Assembly: GCF_001625085.1 (NCBI RefSeq)
Contig: NZ_BDAW01000044.1
Span: 1 to 64,000 of the forward strand
Length of the DNA: 64,000 nt
Direction of reading: 5' to 3'
DNA from: Nocardia acidivorans NBRC 108247
GTDB taxonomy: Bacteria > Actinomycetota > Actinomycetes > Mycobacteriales > Mycobacteriaceae
Positions 1-8,516 of the stretch are shown one piece after another. The notes beneath the pieces were generated by a model that saw only the letters and a program-made list of their open reading frames with translations, had not been told where the DNA came from and searched no databases. Each line of letters starts with the position of its first letter. Positions within the stretch are counted from its first letter, which is position 1. Made by a program: the position numbers and the translations under genes.

Positions 1-78
1 AGCCCGCCCGGAGCGAAGCGGAGGGCAAAATAAGCACCGAGCCCGCCCGGAGCGAAGCGGAGGGCAAAATAGGCACCG
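1..78. repeat. 39-bp tandem repeat, two copies
   Basis: Two head-to-tail copies (1-39 and 40-78) differ at one base (TAAGCACCG against TAGGCACCG). The core CCGGAGCGAAGCGG is followed by AGGGCAAAAT. The last base of copy 2 is the first base of the GTG start of the ATPase gene, so the repeat fills the whole visible upstream region. The array may continue to the left of the window. A related core lies in the opposite orientation at 13647-13671. Confidence 0.9.
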
Positions 79-2348
79 TGCCCGAACTCGCGTTGACCGC
101 ACGACTCAATATCTCCGCCGCCGATGCCCGCAGGGGGTTGGTGCGGTTGCATCCCGAGGCGCTGGCGGCGCTGGGGTTGCGGGAGTGGGATGGGATCTCG
201 TTGATCGGGGCGCGGCGGACCGCGGCGGTGGTGGCCATCGCGCCGAAGGGGACGCCCACCGGGGTGGCGTTGCTCGATGATGTGACGCTGTCGAACGCGG
301 GGGTGCGCGAGGACACGACGGTGACGGTCGCGCCCGCCGTGGTTTTCGGGGCGCGGCAGATCTCGGTGACCGGCTCCACCCTGGCCACCGGGTCGATTCC
401 GGAGACCACGCTGCGGCAGGCGCTGTTGGGCAAGGTGGTCACGATCGGGGACACGGTCTCGCTGCTGCCCCGGGATCTGGGGCCGGGAACGAGCACTTCG
501 GCTGCGTCGCAGGCGCTTTCGCGCATCTTCGGAATCGCGTGGACCTCGGAGTTGCTGACCGTGACCGCGACCGACCCCGCCCCCGGACCGGTGAGCGTGC
601 AGCCCAATAGCGCTGTGGTGTGGGGACCGGGGATCGCCGCCACGGATTCGCCGCGTGCGCTCGCGGGTGATGTGTCTGCGCAGGCCCCGGATCGCCGGGA
701 TCGCCCCGTTCCGCCGGAGGGCGCGGAATCGACCGCACCGGCGTCGGTGGTGGCGATGGCCGATCTGGCGGGTGTGCAGGCGCAGGCGGCCAAACTGACC
801 GAATGGCTGAATCTGGCCCTCGATGAGCCGGAATTGCTGAAAACCCTTGGGGCGTCCTCACATCTGGGTGTGCTGATCACCGGTCCCGCGGGTGTCGGCA
901 AGACCACGTTGGCGCGCGCGGTGGCGAGTGCTCCGCGCACGACCCCCGCGGGTAGACCGGCGGGTCCCCGGCGATTGGTGGAATTGGACGGCCCGTCGGT
1001 GGGCGCGACCGAGAGCGGCACTCGGCTGCGCGAGGTGAATATGGCTGTCTCCGATATCTGTTCGGGTGCGGGCGGGGTGCTGCTCATCACCGATATCGAC
1101 GCGCTGTTGCCCGCCGAGGCGGAACCGGTGGCCACGCTGATCCTCGATCAGTTGCGGGCGGCGGTGGCCGCTCCGGCGGTGGCGCTGCTGGCCACGACCT
1201 CGCATCCGACCGAGGTGGATGCCCGCCTGCGTGCCCCGGAACTGTGTGATCGCGAGGTGACGCTGCCGCTGCCGAGGGCGGCGGTGCGCGCGGCGCTGTT
1301 GGAGCAGTTGCTCCGCAAGGCGCCCACCGACAGTGTGAAGCTGGATGAGATCGCCTCGCGCACACCGGGTTTCGTGGTGTCGGATCTGGCCGCGCTGGTG
1401 CGGGAGGCGGCACTGCGGGCGGCCTCGCGGTCGAGCCGGGAGCATTCCGAGCCCATGCTGCGGCAGCAGGATCTGCTCGGGGCGCTGGAGGTGATCCGCC
1501 CGCTGTCCCGTTCGGGCACCGAGGAACTGGCCATCGGCAGCCTCGGTCTGGACGATGTCGGTGACATGGTGGAGACCAAACAGGCGCTGACCGAGGCGGT
1601 GCTGTGGCCGCTGCGGCATCCGGATTCGTTCGCGCGCCTGGGTATCGAACCGCCGCGCGGGGTGCTGCTCTACGGCCCGCCGGGGTGCGGCAAGACATTC
1701 CTGGTGCGCGCGCTGGCCAGTACCGGGCAATTGAGTGTGCACACCGTCAAGGGTGCGGAGTTGATGGATAAATGGGTGGGCTCCTCCGAACGCGCGGTGC
1801 GCGAATTGTTTCAACGCGCACGCGATTCCGCGCCATCGCTGATTTTCCTGGACGAAGTGGACGCGCTCGCACCGCGTCGCGGGCAGAGCAGTGATTCGGG
1901 GGTGACCGATCGGGTGGTGGCCGCGTTGCTCACCGAACTCGACGGTGTGGAGCCGTTACGCGATGTGGTGGTGGTCGGTGCGACCAATCGCCCGGAATTG
2001 ATCGATCCGGCGTTGACCCGCCCGGGCCGGATGGAGCGGCTGGTTTTCGTGCCGCCGCCCGATGCGGCCGCGCGCGCGGAAATCCTGCGCACCGCGGCGA
2101 AATCGGTGCCGCTGGAGAAAGAGGTGGATCTCCGCGAACTCGCCAAGGATTTGGACGGATATTCGGCGGCGGATTGTGCGGCGCTGCTGCGGGAATCGGC
2201 GCTGTCGGCCATGCGCCGCGATGTGGATGCCGCCGATGTCACCGCGGCGGATGTCGCGGCCGCTCGGGCGGCGGTTCGGCCGTCGCTGGATCCGGTCCAG
2301 GTGGAGGCGCTGCGGTTGTTCGCGGCACAGCGGGCGGCTTCCGGATAG
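78..2348 (+). CDS. CDC48/VCP-like tandem AAA+ ATPase (Rv0435c family)
   Basis: This 756-residue protein has a CDC48-like N-terminal region and two AAA+ modules, as in actinobacterial Cdc48-type unfoldases that use ATP to remodel protein complexes in the cytosol. Module D1 has Walker A GPAGVGKTT near residue 268 and a Walker B-like LLITDIDAL near 334. The usual DE pair is DI there, so the catalytic glutamate is missing. Module D2 is canonical: GPPGCGKT near 533, LIFLDEVDAL near 588 and an arginine-finger region TRPGRMERL. ATP hydrolysis is therefore probably confined to D2. The GTG start directly follows the tandem repeat. In mycobacteria the equivalent gene lies beside pssA and psd, which would be off the left edge. 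The substrate is unknown. Confidence 0.9.
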   Translation: MPELALTARLNISAADARRGLVRLHPEALAALGLREWDGISLIGARRTAAVVAIAPKGTPTGVALLDDVTLSNAGVREDTTVTVAPAVVFGARQISVTGSTLATGSIPETTLRQALLGKVVTIGDTVSLLPRDLGPGTSTSAASQALSRIFGIAWTSELLTVTATDPAPGPVSVQPNSAVVWGPGIAATDSPRALAGDVSAQAPDRRDRPVPPEGAESTAPASVVAMADLAGVQAQAAKLTEWLNLALDEPELLKTLGASSHLGVLITGPAGVGKTTLARAVASAPRTTPAGRPAGPRRLVELDGPSVGATESGTRLREVNMAVSDICSGAGGVLLITDIDALLPAEAEPVATLILDQLRAAVAAPAVALLATTSHPTEVDARLRAPELCDREVTLPLPRAAVRAALLEQLLRKAPTDSVKLDEIASRTPGFVVSDLAALVREAALRAASRSSREHSEPMLRQQDLLGALEVIRPLSRSGTEELAIGSLGLDDVGDMVETKQALTEAVLWPLRHPDSFARLGIEPPRGVLLYGPPGCGKTFLVRALASTGQLSVHTVKGAELMDKWVGSSERAVRELFQRARDSAPSLIFLDEVDALAPRRGQSSDSGVTDRVVAALLTELDGVEPLRDVVVVGATNRPELIDPALTRPGRMERLVFVPPPDAAARAEILRTAAKSVPLEKEVDLRELAKDLDGYSAADCAALLRESALSAMRRDVDAADVTAADVAAARAAVRPSLDPVQVEALRLFAAQRAASG

Positions 2349-2472
2349 TCGTCGCGGGGGCGTCCACCGCGCAATTGAGACCGACAGGTTTGTTAACTGA
2401 ATTCGCTCCGCGGCGAAATCAATTAGGCGAGTCGAACCGATCGGTACGCGCGGGCACGGTAATTTCCTCCAG

Positions 2473-3819
2473 GTGAGGCCGTATCAGGTAGCGACCGAGA
2501 CGATCACGGCACTGGTCGCGACGACGGTTGCTGGACTTTCGCTAGCCATGCCGATCGATTTCGGCTGGACCTCCAATACCTCGGCACTGCAATTGGATCT
2601 GATGGCGTACTCGCTACCGCGCGCGATTGCCGCGGGCGTACTGGTCGCTATGATCTCCGCCGTTCTGATCACCACGCTGGGCAGCATTGTCATCGCCTGG
2701 GCCACCGCGCTCGGCGGCCTCATCGCATTGACGGTGAACCATATCTTCGGCCATCAAACCGAACCGTCCTCGGCGCTGTCCACCTTGAATTTCATCGATT
2801 CCCTCGCGGGCGGACTGGTATTGGGCGCGCTCGGTGCGGCGGTGCTGCACCATCGACTGCCCGCCTACGGCTGGACGCTCGGCATCATCACCAGTGTGCT
2901 GCTCGGTTCGGTCAGCCCGATGCCGCATCTGGGCGGTGTGCTCAGGGACGGATCCGGGCCCAGCGCCTGGGAATCCATGGAGATGCCGCCGCTATGGATG
3001 CTCGAGCTCGCCCTGGTGCTGGTGGCCATCGGCACACTGCTCAATCGCAATCGCAAACCGGCGGAGCGGCCCTCGATCGAACTGCCGCTGGCGCCGATTC
3101 TGGCGGGCGTGGTGCTGGTGCTGGTCACCGTCGCCAGCGCGGAGTGGCTGGCACGGCACGGCGACACCTTCGCCGGTATCGGGGTGGCGGTGGTGACCAC
3201 GGTGGCCACCGCACTCATCGCGGCCATGCTGCTGCCCGGCCGCGATGGTGAATTGGTGCTGGTGACAGTGGGTTTGAGCGCCGTGGGTTCGGCGGCGCTG
3301 GCGGCGGAGCTGCCGGCCTGGACGATTCCGGTCGCGGTGGCGATCACGGTCTTCGGCATGTGGTACGGCACCCGCCGCGGCGCGGCCATGACCTGTCTGG
3401 TGCTGATTCTGCTGCTCGGGCTGTTCACCGCGATCACCGCGAATTCCGATCGCGCGATTCTGACGGTCGGCGGCACGGCCGCGCTGGCCTGGCTGGTCGG
3501 CTACGGATTGACCTCGGCGAACCCGCGTTTCGTGCCGAATCGGGTGCTGGCCACCATGATCATCTTCATTCCGTCGGCGGTGCTGGGTCTGCGCGACTAT
3601 GTGGCGCGCGGGCACTACGCCATGCAGGACTCCAGCAAGGCCGTGGTGTGCACGGTGGTGTCGGAGGACACGTCCGCGCCCGGGTGGACGGCGAGCCTGA
3701 TCGTCATCGGCTGTATCGGCGGCCTGTACGCCCTGCGTCACAATCGCTCCGCGTCGACCGAACCGGGCGGCGATACCGGCGATGCCAATGATTCCGGTGC
3801 GGAGCCGACTCAGGCGTGA
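2473..3819 (+). CDS. polytopic membrane protein of unknown function
   Basis: I do not recognise a family for this 448-residue protein. It has roughly ten to twelve hydrophobic segments from residue 10 onwards, a short charged linker near residues 190-205 (NRNRKPAERPS) and a polar, acidic C-terminal tail rich in Gly, Asp and Asn. The GTG at 2473 was preferred because the next ATG (2548) would remove the first membrane segment. No Shine-Dalgarno is visible, but TAATTT ends seven bases before the GTG, so a leaderless transcript is possible. The stop codon overlaps the convergent PAP2-family gene by 10 bp (3810-3819). A transporter or a cell-envelope role are both possible. Confidence 0.75.
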   Translation: MRPYQVATETITALVATTVAGLSLAMPIDFGWTSNTSALQLDLMAYSLPRAIAAGVLVAMISAVLITTLGSIVIAWATALGGLIALTVNHIFGHQTEPSSALSTLNFIDSLAGGLVLGALGAAVLHHRLPAYGWTLGIITSVLLGSVSPMPHLGGVLRDGSGPSAWESMEMPPLWMLELALVLVAIGTLLNRNRKPAERPSIELPLAPILAGVVLVLVTVASAEWLARHGDTFAGIGVAVVTTVATALIAAMLLPGRDGELVLVTVGLSAVGSAALAAELPAWTIPVAVAITVFGMWYGTRRGAAMTCLVLILLLGLFTAITANSDRAILTVGGTAALAWLVGYGLTSANPRFVPNRVLATMIIFIPSAVLGLRDYVARGHYAMQDSSKAVVCTVVSEDTSAPGWTASLIVIGCIGGLYALRHNRSASTEPGGDTGDANDSGAEPTQA

Positions 3820-5165
3820 GCTGCCGCGCCGACCGCGGCCGGAGCGGGCAGGGTCGCGAACCAGGTGCGATAGAACGCGACGGCATAGCCCGCCAGCAGT
3901 CCGAGAATCATGATTCCGGCGGGTACCGGATTCTGGGCGATCTCGACCGAGAGGTACCGGTAGCCCAGCAGCAGCGCCACCACCAGTGCCGCACCGCCCG
4001 CGACGAGCTGGATCCGGATGCGGTCCCAGCCGCGGACCGGATCGCGCAGGGCGGATTCGATGGTCATGCACAGCACCGCGCCGACCACCAGATCCGCACC
4101 GTAGTGGTAGCCGAAGCCGAGGGTGGCCGAGAGCGTGGCCAGCAGCCAGAACGTGCCGCCCCAGCGCAGCCAGGCCGGTGCGGGCGAACCGTCGATATCG
4201 CGGCGCGAGTGGATGAAGATCGAGAGCGCCCACGCGGTGTGCAGGGAGGGCATGCAATTGCGCGGTGCGATGGTGCCGAACGCAATCGCGCCGGGCGAAA
4301 GGTCGATGGGCGGAACCACATTCGGCCAGTAGTTGCCGAGCGTGAAGCCGTGCCCGTCCGCGCCGTAGGCGAAGACCGGGCCGACCACGGGGAAGATCAC
4401 GTAGAAGATCGGGCCGATGAGGCCGACCACCAGGAAGGTGCGCACCAGGTAGTGGCCGGGCCAGACGCCGGTCTCGACCACATTGCGCAGCTGCCAGATG
4501 GTGACGATCATCGCGCCGACGGGCAGTTCGATATAGACCCAGTGCAGGATGAATTCGACTACCGGACCGAGGCTTTCAAGCACCTGTCCCATGACCCAGG
4601 ATGGATTGCCGAGCGCGCGGTCGACCAGCACGACGTGTTCGTCCAGCACTTGCGGTCCGGCCATCATGGTGATGACCAGCCACACCTCGGCGACCTTGCT
4701 GGAGAGTGTGAGCAGAATGCCGAGCGCGGCGGCATGCAGGGCGTTGCGCTTGTCCTTGCCCTCCCAGCCGAAGTTGGCGATCAGCACCAGGCCGGTGAGG
4801 ACGATGACGGGTCCGTTGCCCAGGGCGAGCGGTCCGCCACCGAGGGTGCGGATAACCTGGTACACCAGATCGATGCCCGCGGCCGCGGCGACGGCGAGGA
4901 ATCGCCTGCGCCAAGTGAGTCCGATGAGGGCCAGGCCGAGCCCGGCCCACGGCACGGTGACCGATTTCGGGGTGCCCGCGTAGTCGGCCCAGAGGCTTTC
5001 CAGCGGCCCGAGGAAGTGATTGTGCGCGGCGATCAGCTGCAATCCGATGAGCAGCATCGGGACGGCGGTCAGCAACGCCGCGAGCTGCAGCCGCCGCGAG
5101 GGCAGCCAGGAGGTCCGGCGTGCTCCACCCACCACTTCGGAACGCGGACCGTCGAGCAACACCAC
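3810..5165 (-). CDS. PAP2-superfamily membrane phosphatase / inositol-phosphotransferase-like
   Basis: This multi-spanning membrane protein ends in a PAP2 (type 2 phosphatidic acid phosphatase) core. The two active-site motifs are CMPSLHTAW and GYHYGADL, which supply the catalytic histidines of the Aur1/Ipt1-like PAP2_3 group. The family dephosphorylates lipid phosphates or transfers phospho-head groups on the outer face of the membrane. The exact substrate cannot be told. The start is uncertain. The frame is open to a GTG at 5258 (482 aa), but an AT-rich promoter-like stretch with TACTAT lies just upstream of the GTG at 5165, which would give a leaderless 451-aa product starting VVLLDG. The 3' end overlaps the convergent membrane protein gene. 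Confidence 0.82.
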   Translation of the reverse strand: MVLLDGPRSEVVGGARRTSWLPSRRLQLAALLTAVPMLLIGLQLIAAHNHFLGPLESLWADYAGTPKSVTVPWAGLGLALIGLTWRRRFLAVAAAAGIDLVYQVIRTLGGGPLALGNGPVIVLTGLVLIANFGWEGKDKRNALHAAALGILLTLSSKVAEVWLVITMMAGPQVLDEHVVLVDRALGNPSWVMGQVLESLGPVVEFILHWVYIELPVGAMIVTIWQLRNVVETGVWPGHYLVRTFLVVGLIGPIFYVIFPVVGPVFAYGADGHGFTLGNYWPNVVPPIDLSPGAIAFGTIAPRNCMPSLHTAWALSIFIHSRRDIDGSPAPAWLRWGGTFWLLATLSATLGFGYHYGADLVVGAVLCMTIESALRDPVRGWDRIRIQLVAGGAALVVALLLGYRYLSVEIAQNPVPAGIMILGLLAGYAVAFYRTWFATLPAPAAVGAAAHA

Positions 5166-5359
5166 GCCATAGTAAACGTCGTATGAACGCGAGCCCCCGC
5201 GCGAGCTGAACACCGGCCCCGGGTCCGGGGGCAGCCGCCCCGGTCGCGGCCGGGTCACCCCTGGCCAGTGCGTACGCCGTTCAACTCGGCGTAACCGAAA
5301 TCACACTTCGCGGAAACGGCGGATGGGCCGAGTTCTACTGTGCGAGTTCCCGAATGGGG

Positions 5360-6505
5360 CTACCGGGCCAGTTCGGTAACCAGGGAATCGACGACGCTGA
5401 CCAGATCCCCCTGATTGGCCGCGGCCACCCGGCGCTGACGCTGATAGGAGGCCCCGCGCTTGGGGATATCGGCGACCAGTGCGAGTTCGTTCTCGCAGCC
5501 CAGGCTCTTGGCGGTGGGTTCGAGGCGGTTCAGCAGATCCATCAGATCATCGGTGACCAGGCGTTCATTACTGGCGGCATCGGTGATGATGATGGCGTCC
5601 AGCCCGTAGCGGGCGGCTCGCCACTTGTTCTCCTGGACATGCCAGGGCGGAATGGTCGGCAGGGTTTCGCCGGATTCGACGCGGCGGTCCAGATCCACGA
5701 TGAGGCAGTGGATGAGCGCCACGATGGCGGAGAGTTCGGCGCGGCTGGGGGTGCCGTCGCAGATGCGCACCTCGATGGTGCCCCATTTGGGTGCGGGCCG
5801 GATATCCCAGTGCATGCCGCCGATCTGTTCGAACACACCGGTTTTCATCTGGTCGTGTGCGAAAGCCTCGAACTGCGTCCAGTTTTCGAATTGGAAGGGC
5901 AGTCCGGCGGTGGGCAGCTGCTGGAACATGAGGGCGCGATTACTGGCGTAGCCGGTGTCCACACCCGCCCACATGGGCGAGGAGCTCGACAGCGCGAGCA
6001 GATGCGGATAGGACAGCAGCAGCGAGTTCAGAATCGGAAAGACCTTCTCCGGGTGAGAGATTCCGACGTGCACGTGCACGCCCCAGATCAGCATCTGGCG
6101 GCCCCACCACTGGGTGCGCTCGATCAGTTCGTCGTAATGCGGACTGCGCGTGAGCTGTTGGGTCGACCACTGCGCGAACGGATGCGTTCCGGCGCAGAAC
6201 AGATCGACGCCCAGCGGGTCCGCGGCGCGGCGCACCGCGTCCATGGTGGCGTGCAACTCGTCCACGACCTCGCCGACATTGTCGTGCTTGCCGGAGACGA
6301 GTTCGACGGTATTGCGCAGCAGCTCCTTGGTGATCTGGGGATGACCGTCCCAGGAGCGCAGATCACCGCATGCCTCGAAAACCGCTGCGGCCCTGTTGGA
6401 GAGATCACGCGTCGTCTTGTCGACGAGCGCGACCTCCCACTCCACGCCGAGCGTGGGCCGAGGCGAACTGTTGAAGTGGACCTTCGAAATGCCTGCCCCG
6501 GCCAT
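5360..6505 (-). CDS. YbdK-family carboxylate-amine ligase / glutamate-cysteine ligase-like (Rv0433 family)
   Basis: This 381-residue protein belongs to the GCS2 (YbdK) ATP-dependent carboxylate-amine ligase family. Members have weak glutamate-cysteine ligase activity in vitro, and the physiological substrate is unclear in actinobacteria. Recognisable family stretches are PTLGVEWEVALVD near residue 17, the paired histidines of WGVHVHVGI, and WDIRPAPKWGTIEVRICD. Length and motifs fit a complete enzyme. It lies 14 bp downstream of sodC on the same strand, the same pairing as Rv0432/Rv0433 of M. tuberculosis, so the two may be cotranscribed. The ATG is the first methionine before the conserved N-terminus. 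Confidence 0.88.
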   Translation of the reverse strand: MAGAGISKVHFNSSPRPTLGVEWEVALVDKTTRDLSNRAAAVFEACGDLRSWDGHPQITKELLRNTVELVSGKHDNVGEVVDELHATMDAVRRAADPLGVDLFCAGTHPFAQWSTQQLTRSPHYDELIERTQWWGRQMLIWGVHVHVGISHPEKVFPILNSLLLSYPHLLALSSSSPMWAGVDTGYASNRALMFQQLPTAGLPFQFENWTQFEAFAHDQMKTGVFEQIGGMHWDIRPAPKWGTIEVRICDGTPSRAELSAIVALIHCLIVDLDRRVESGETLPTIPPWHVQENKWRAARYGLDAIIITDAASNERLVTDDLMDLLNRLEPTAKSLGCENELALVADIPKRGASYQRQRRVAAANQGDLVSVVDSLVTELAR

Positions 6506-6519
6506 GGTTCACCTATGGG

Positions 6520-7200
6520 TTATGCGACTACGCCGCAGGCGACGCGAGCGCCCGCGTCACCGGTCGCCAGTGTTTCGGCGTCCGGCCCGGCGGCGCCACC
6601 GGCCTGGGTGTAGCGACTCGGAATATTGCCGAAGTTGTCCGCACCGGCGTGGATGATCAGGGCCTTGCCCTTGAGCTCGTCCAGGGTGACGGCGTCGGTG
6701 GTGGTGGTCAGCTTGGCCGTGCCGTCCTGCTTGACCTCGAGGGAGGTGAGGTCACCGCTGGCCGGATGCGCGTTCTGGTCACCGGACTGGAAGTGGCCAC
6801 CGGCGGAGAGGAAATCGCCGGCCGCGCCGCCGGTGGGAGCGACGGAGTTGGGCTCGCACTTGCCGAGCTGGTGCACGTGCAGGCCGTGGAAGCCAGGCTT
6901 GAGACCGTGCGCCTCGACCGTGACCTCGAGGTGGTTGCCGATCTTGCCGAAGGTGGCGGTGCCGACGGTCTGGCCGTTCGAGTCCTTCAGCGTGGCGCTG
7001 ACGGAGTCGGTCGGCGGGTTGGTGAGCCCACCGTGTCCGGTGCCTGCCGGTGCGGGGGAGCCGCTGAACACCGGCGGGGTCGTCCCCTTGACGTCGCTCG
7101 ATTCCTGGCCGTTCGAGCAGCCTGCGATACCGAGGACCGCGACCGCGAGCACCGGGGTCACAGTCCACCAGGACGGGCGACGAGTTGTGGACGGGGCCAT
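6520..7200 (-). CDS. sodC: Cu/Zn superoxide dismutase lipoprotein SodC
   Basis: SodC converts superoxide to hydrogen peroxide and oxygen outside the cytoplasmic membrane. The 226-residue product has a lipoprotein signal with lipobox LGIAGC (lipidated Cys28), then a Ser/Gly/Pro linker and the SOD fold. Copper ligands are seen in LHVHQLG, in GGHF and in a downstream histidine, with NAHPASGDL as the metal-binding loop. The C-terminal half contains ALIIHAGADNFG and ends VACGVV. A Shine-Dalgarno AAGGAG lies nine bases before the ATG. It sits between the lytR_C-type gene and the ybdK-type gene, as in M. tuberculosis. Confidence 0.95.
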   Translation of the reverse strand: MAPSTTRRPSWWTVTPVLAVAVLGIAGCSNGQESSDVKGTTPPVFSGSPAPAGTGHGGLTNPPTDSVSATLKDSNGQTVGTATFGKIGNHLEVTVEAHGLKPGFHGLHVHQLGKCEPNSVAPTGGAAGDFLSAGGHFQSGDQNAHPASGDLTSLEVKQDGTAKLTTTTDAVTLDELKGKALIIHAGADNFGNIPSRYTQAGGAAGPDAETLATGDAGARVACGVVA

Positions 7201-7347
7201 CGGGGAACTCCTTTACGAGTCCGAGTTTAAAGAAAGCTGCGTGGACATGATTACTACTCGGACAAGATGATGCCAGAGCCGTGACCCACTCCCCCGCAGG
7301 GGCTGGCCGGGTGTTCGGCAGCCGGGCGGTTGCCGCTCACGAGCGGA

Positions 7348-7944
7348 TCAGTTGCCCGTGACGATGACGATGACTCCGGGCGGGCTGTCCATGATTCCGG
7401 CGAATCGCGGCTCGGCGCCGACGCCGAGCTGTGCGGCGACGGCCTGTGCCGCCGCCTTCTCCGCGGCCGAACTGCCGTAGTACACAGTGGTTTTCGGGAT
7501 GACACCGGCGCCGTAGTTGCCGGTCTCGGCGATATTCCAGCCGTCGGCGCTGAGATCGTTCGCGGTCTTGGCGGCCAGGCCCGCGACCATGCTGTTGTTG
7601 AAAACCCGTACGGGAACGGACTTGTCGACACCGGCGTGGGCCGTGGTGGTCGGCGGCGCGGGGGTGGTGGCGGCCGGCGTGGTGGCGGCCGGGGCGGCGC
7701 TGCTCACCGGCGGGGTGGCCACCACCGGCGGCATCGATGATGAAACCGCCGGTGCCGCAGTGGCACTCGCCACAGTGGCACTCGCCACAGTGGTGGAGGA
7801 TGCGCTGGAAGCCTCGGCGTCGGAGGAGTCCGAGCTCGACAGCGACATCGCGCCGATTCCGGCGAAGACGATGGCCAGCGCGATCAACACCATGGCCAGC
7901 GCCCGCAGCGGCGGGCCGCCGGACGGCGAATTCGGAGTGCTCAC
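7348..7944 (-). CDS. membrane-anchored LytR C-terminal-domain protein (Rv0431 family)
   Basis: The 198-residue product has a short basic N-terminus, one transmembrane segment (about residues 12-35), an extracytoplasmic Ser/Thr/Ala/Pro-rich linker, and a C-terminal LytR_C domain starting near VPVRVFNNSMVAGLA and ending VIVIVTGN. LytR_C domains accompany cell-wall ligases but have no known catalytic activity. The M. tuberculosis counterpart Rv0431 has been described as a vesiculogenesis regulator. The linker is encoded by an internal 15-bp tandem repeat (7758-7787), so linker length may vary between strains. It is transcribed in the same direction as sodC and the upstream DUF3263 gene. Confidence 0.85.
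   Translation of the reverse strand: MSTPNSPSGGPPLRALAMVLIALAIVFAGIGAMSLSSSDSSDAEASSASSTTVASATVASATAAPAVSSSMPPVVATPPVSSAAPAATTPAATTPAPPTTTAHAGVDKSVPVRVFNNSMVAGLAAKTANDLSADGWNIAETGNYGAGVIPKTTVYYGSSAAEKAAAQAVAAQLGVGAEPRFAGIMDSPPGVIVIVTGN
7758..7793. repeat. 15-bp in-gene tandem repeat
   Basis: CAGTGGCACTCGCCA occurs twice in tandem (7758-7772 and 7773-7787) followed by a partial CAGTGG. It encodes a repeated five-residue unit of the low-complexity linker in the LytR_C protein and keeps the reading frame. Confidence 0.9.
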
Positions 7945-7981
7945 GGCGTGGAGCCTAATCGCTGCGACGGGTCCGGGCGGT

Positions 7982-8335
7982 TCACACCTGGAATCCGAGA
8001 CGGCGTGCGGCCCTGGTCTTCTGACGGCTGGCCCGCAACCGGCGCAGGCGTTTCACCAGCATGGGGTCCGCGGCCAGGGCTTCGGGCCGGTCCACCACGG
8101 CATTGAGGACCTGGTAGTAGCGGGTGGCCGAGAGGTCGAACAGCTCCCGGATGGCTTCTTCCTTCGCGCCGGCGTACTTCCACCATTTACGCTCGAAATC
8201 GAGAATGTCGAGTTCGCGTCGTGAGAGGCCGTGCGCGCCATCGGCGTCCGGCGCGGTGGTGTCGGCCGCGATCTCCGCGCTCACGGAAGGGCCGTCCCCG
8301 CTTGCGGAAATGTTCCGGGCCGCTGCGCTGTCCAT
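7982..8335 (-). CDS. DUF3263 protein (Rv0430 family)
   Basis: This small cytosolic protein of 117 residues matches the actinobacterial DUF3263 family, whose members read like helix-turn-helix proteins. The core is LSRRELDILDFERKWWK followed by a helical segment that ends in ATRYYQVLN. The C-terminus is very basic (RRLRASRQKTRAARR), consistent with nucleic-acid binding. The ATG at 8335 was chosen because GAGGGAG lies just upstream. An in-frame start further out (8395) has no such site. It diverges from def, and the order next to the LytR_C gene is the conserved mycobacterial one. No specific target is known. Confidence 0.8.
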   Translation of the reverse strand: MDSAAARNISASGDGPSVSAEIAADTTAPDADGAHGLSRRELDILDFERKWWKYAGAKEEAIRELFDLSATRYYQVLNAVVDRPEALAADPMLVKRLRRLRASRQKTRAARRLGFQV

Positions 8336-8516
8336 AGTGCTCCCTCGCCGAGTGGTCACCAGACGAATATGGTGCTGTGTCCGTCGCCCATTCAACCACG
8401 CGGCGTAGACATCGCGGCGCGTACCGTTCGGCGTGTTTTGGTGAACAAACCCCGGCGTGTCGCGGCGTCCACAGGTCCCGGAAAGAGCTCCGCAACCACC
8501 CAGTAGGCTGTTCTAC

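Noticed and set aside
439..861. Long open frames antisense to real genes (for example 439-861, 2992-4257, 12148-13539, 18625-19554 and 22306-23649)
   Set aside because: They mirror strongly coding genes in a GC-rich genome, have skewed composition (Arg, Ala, Pro, His) and lack family motifs or start signals.
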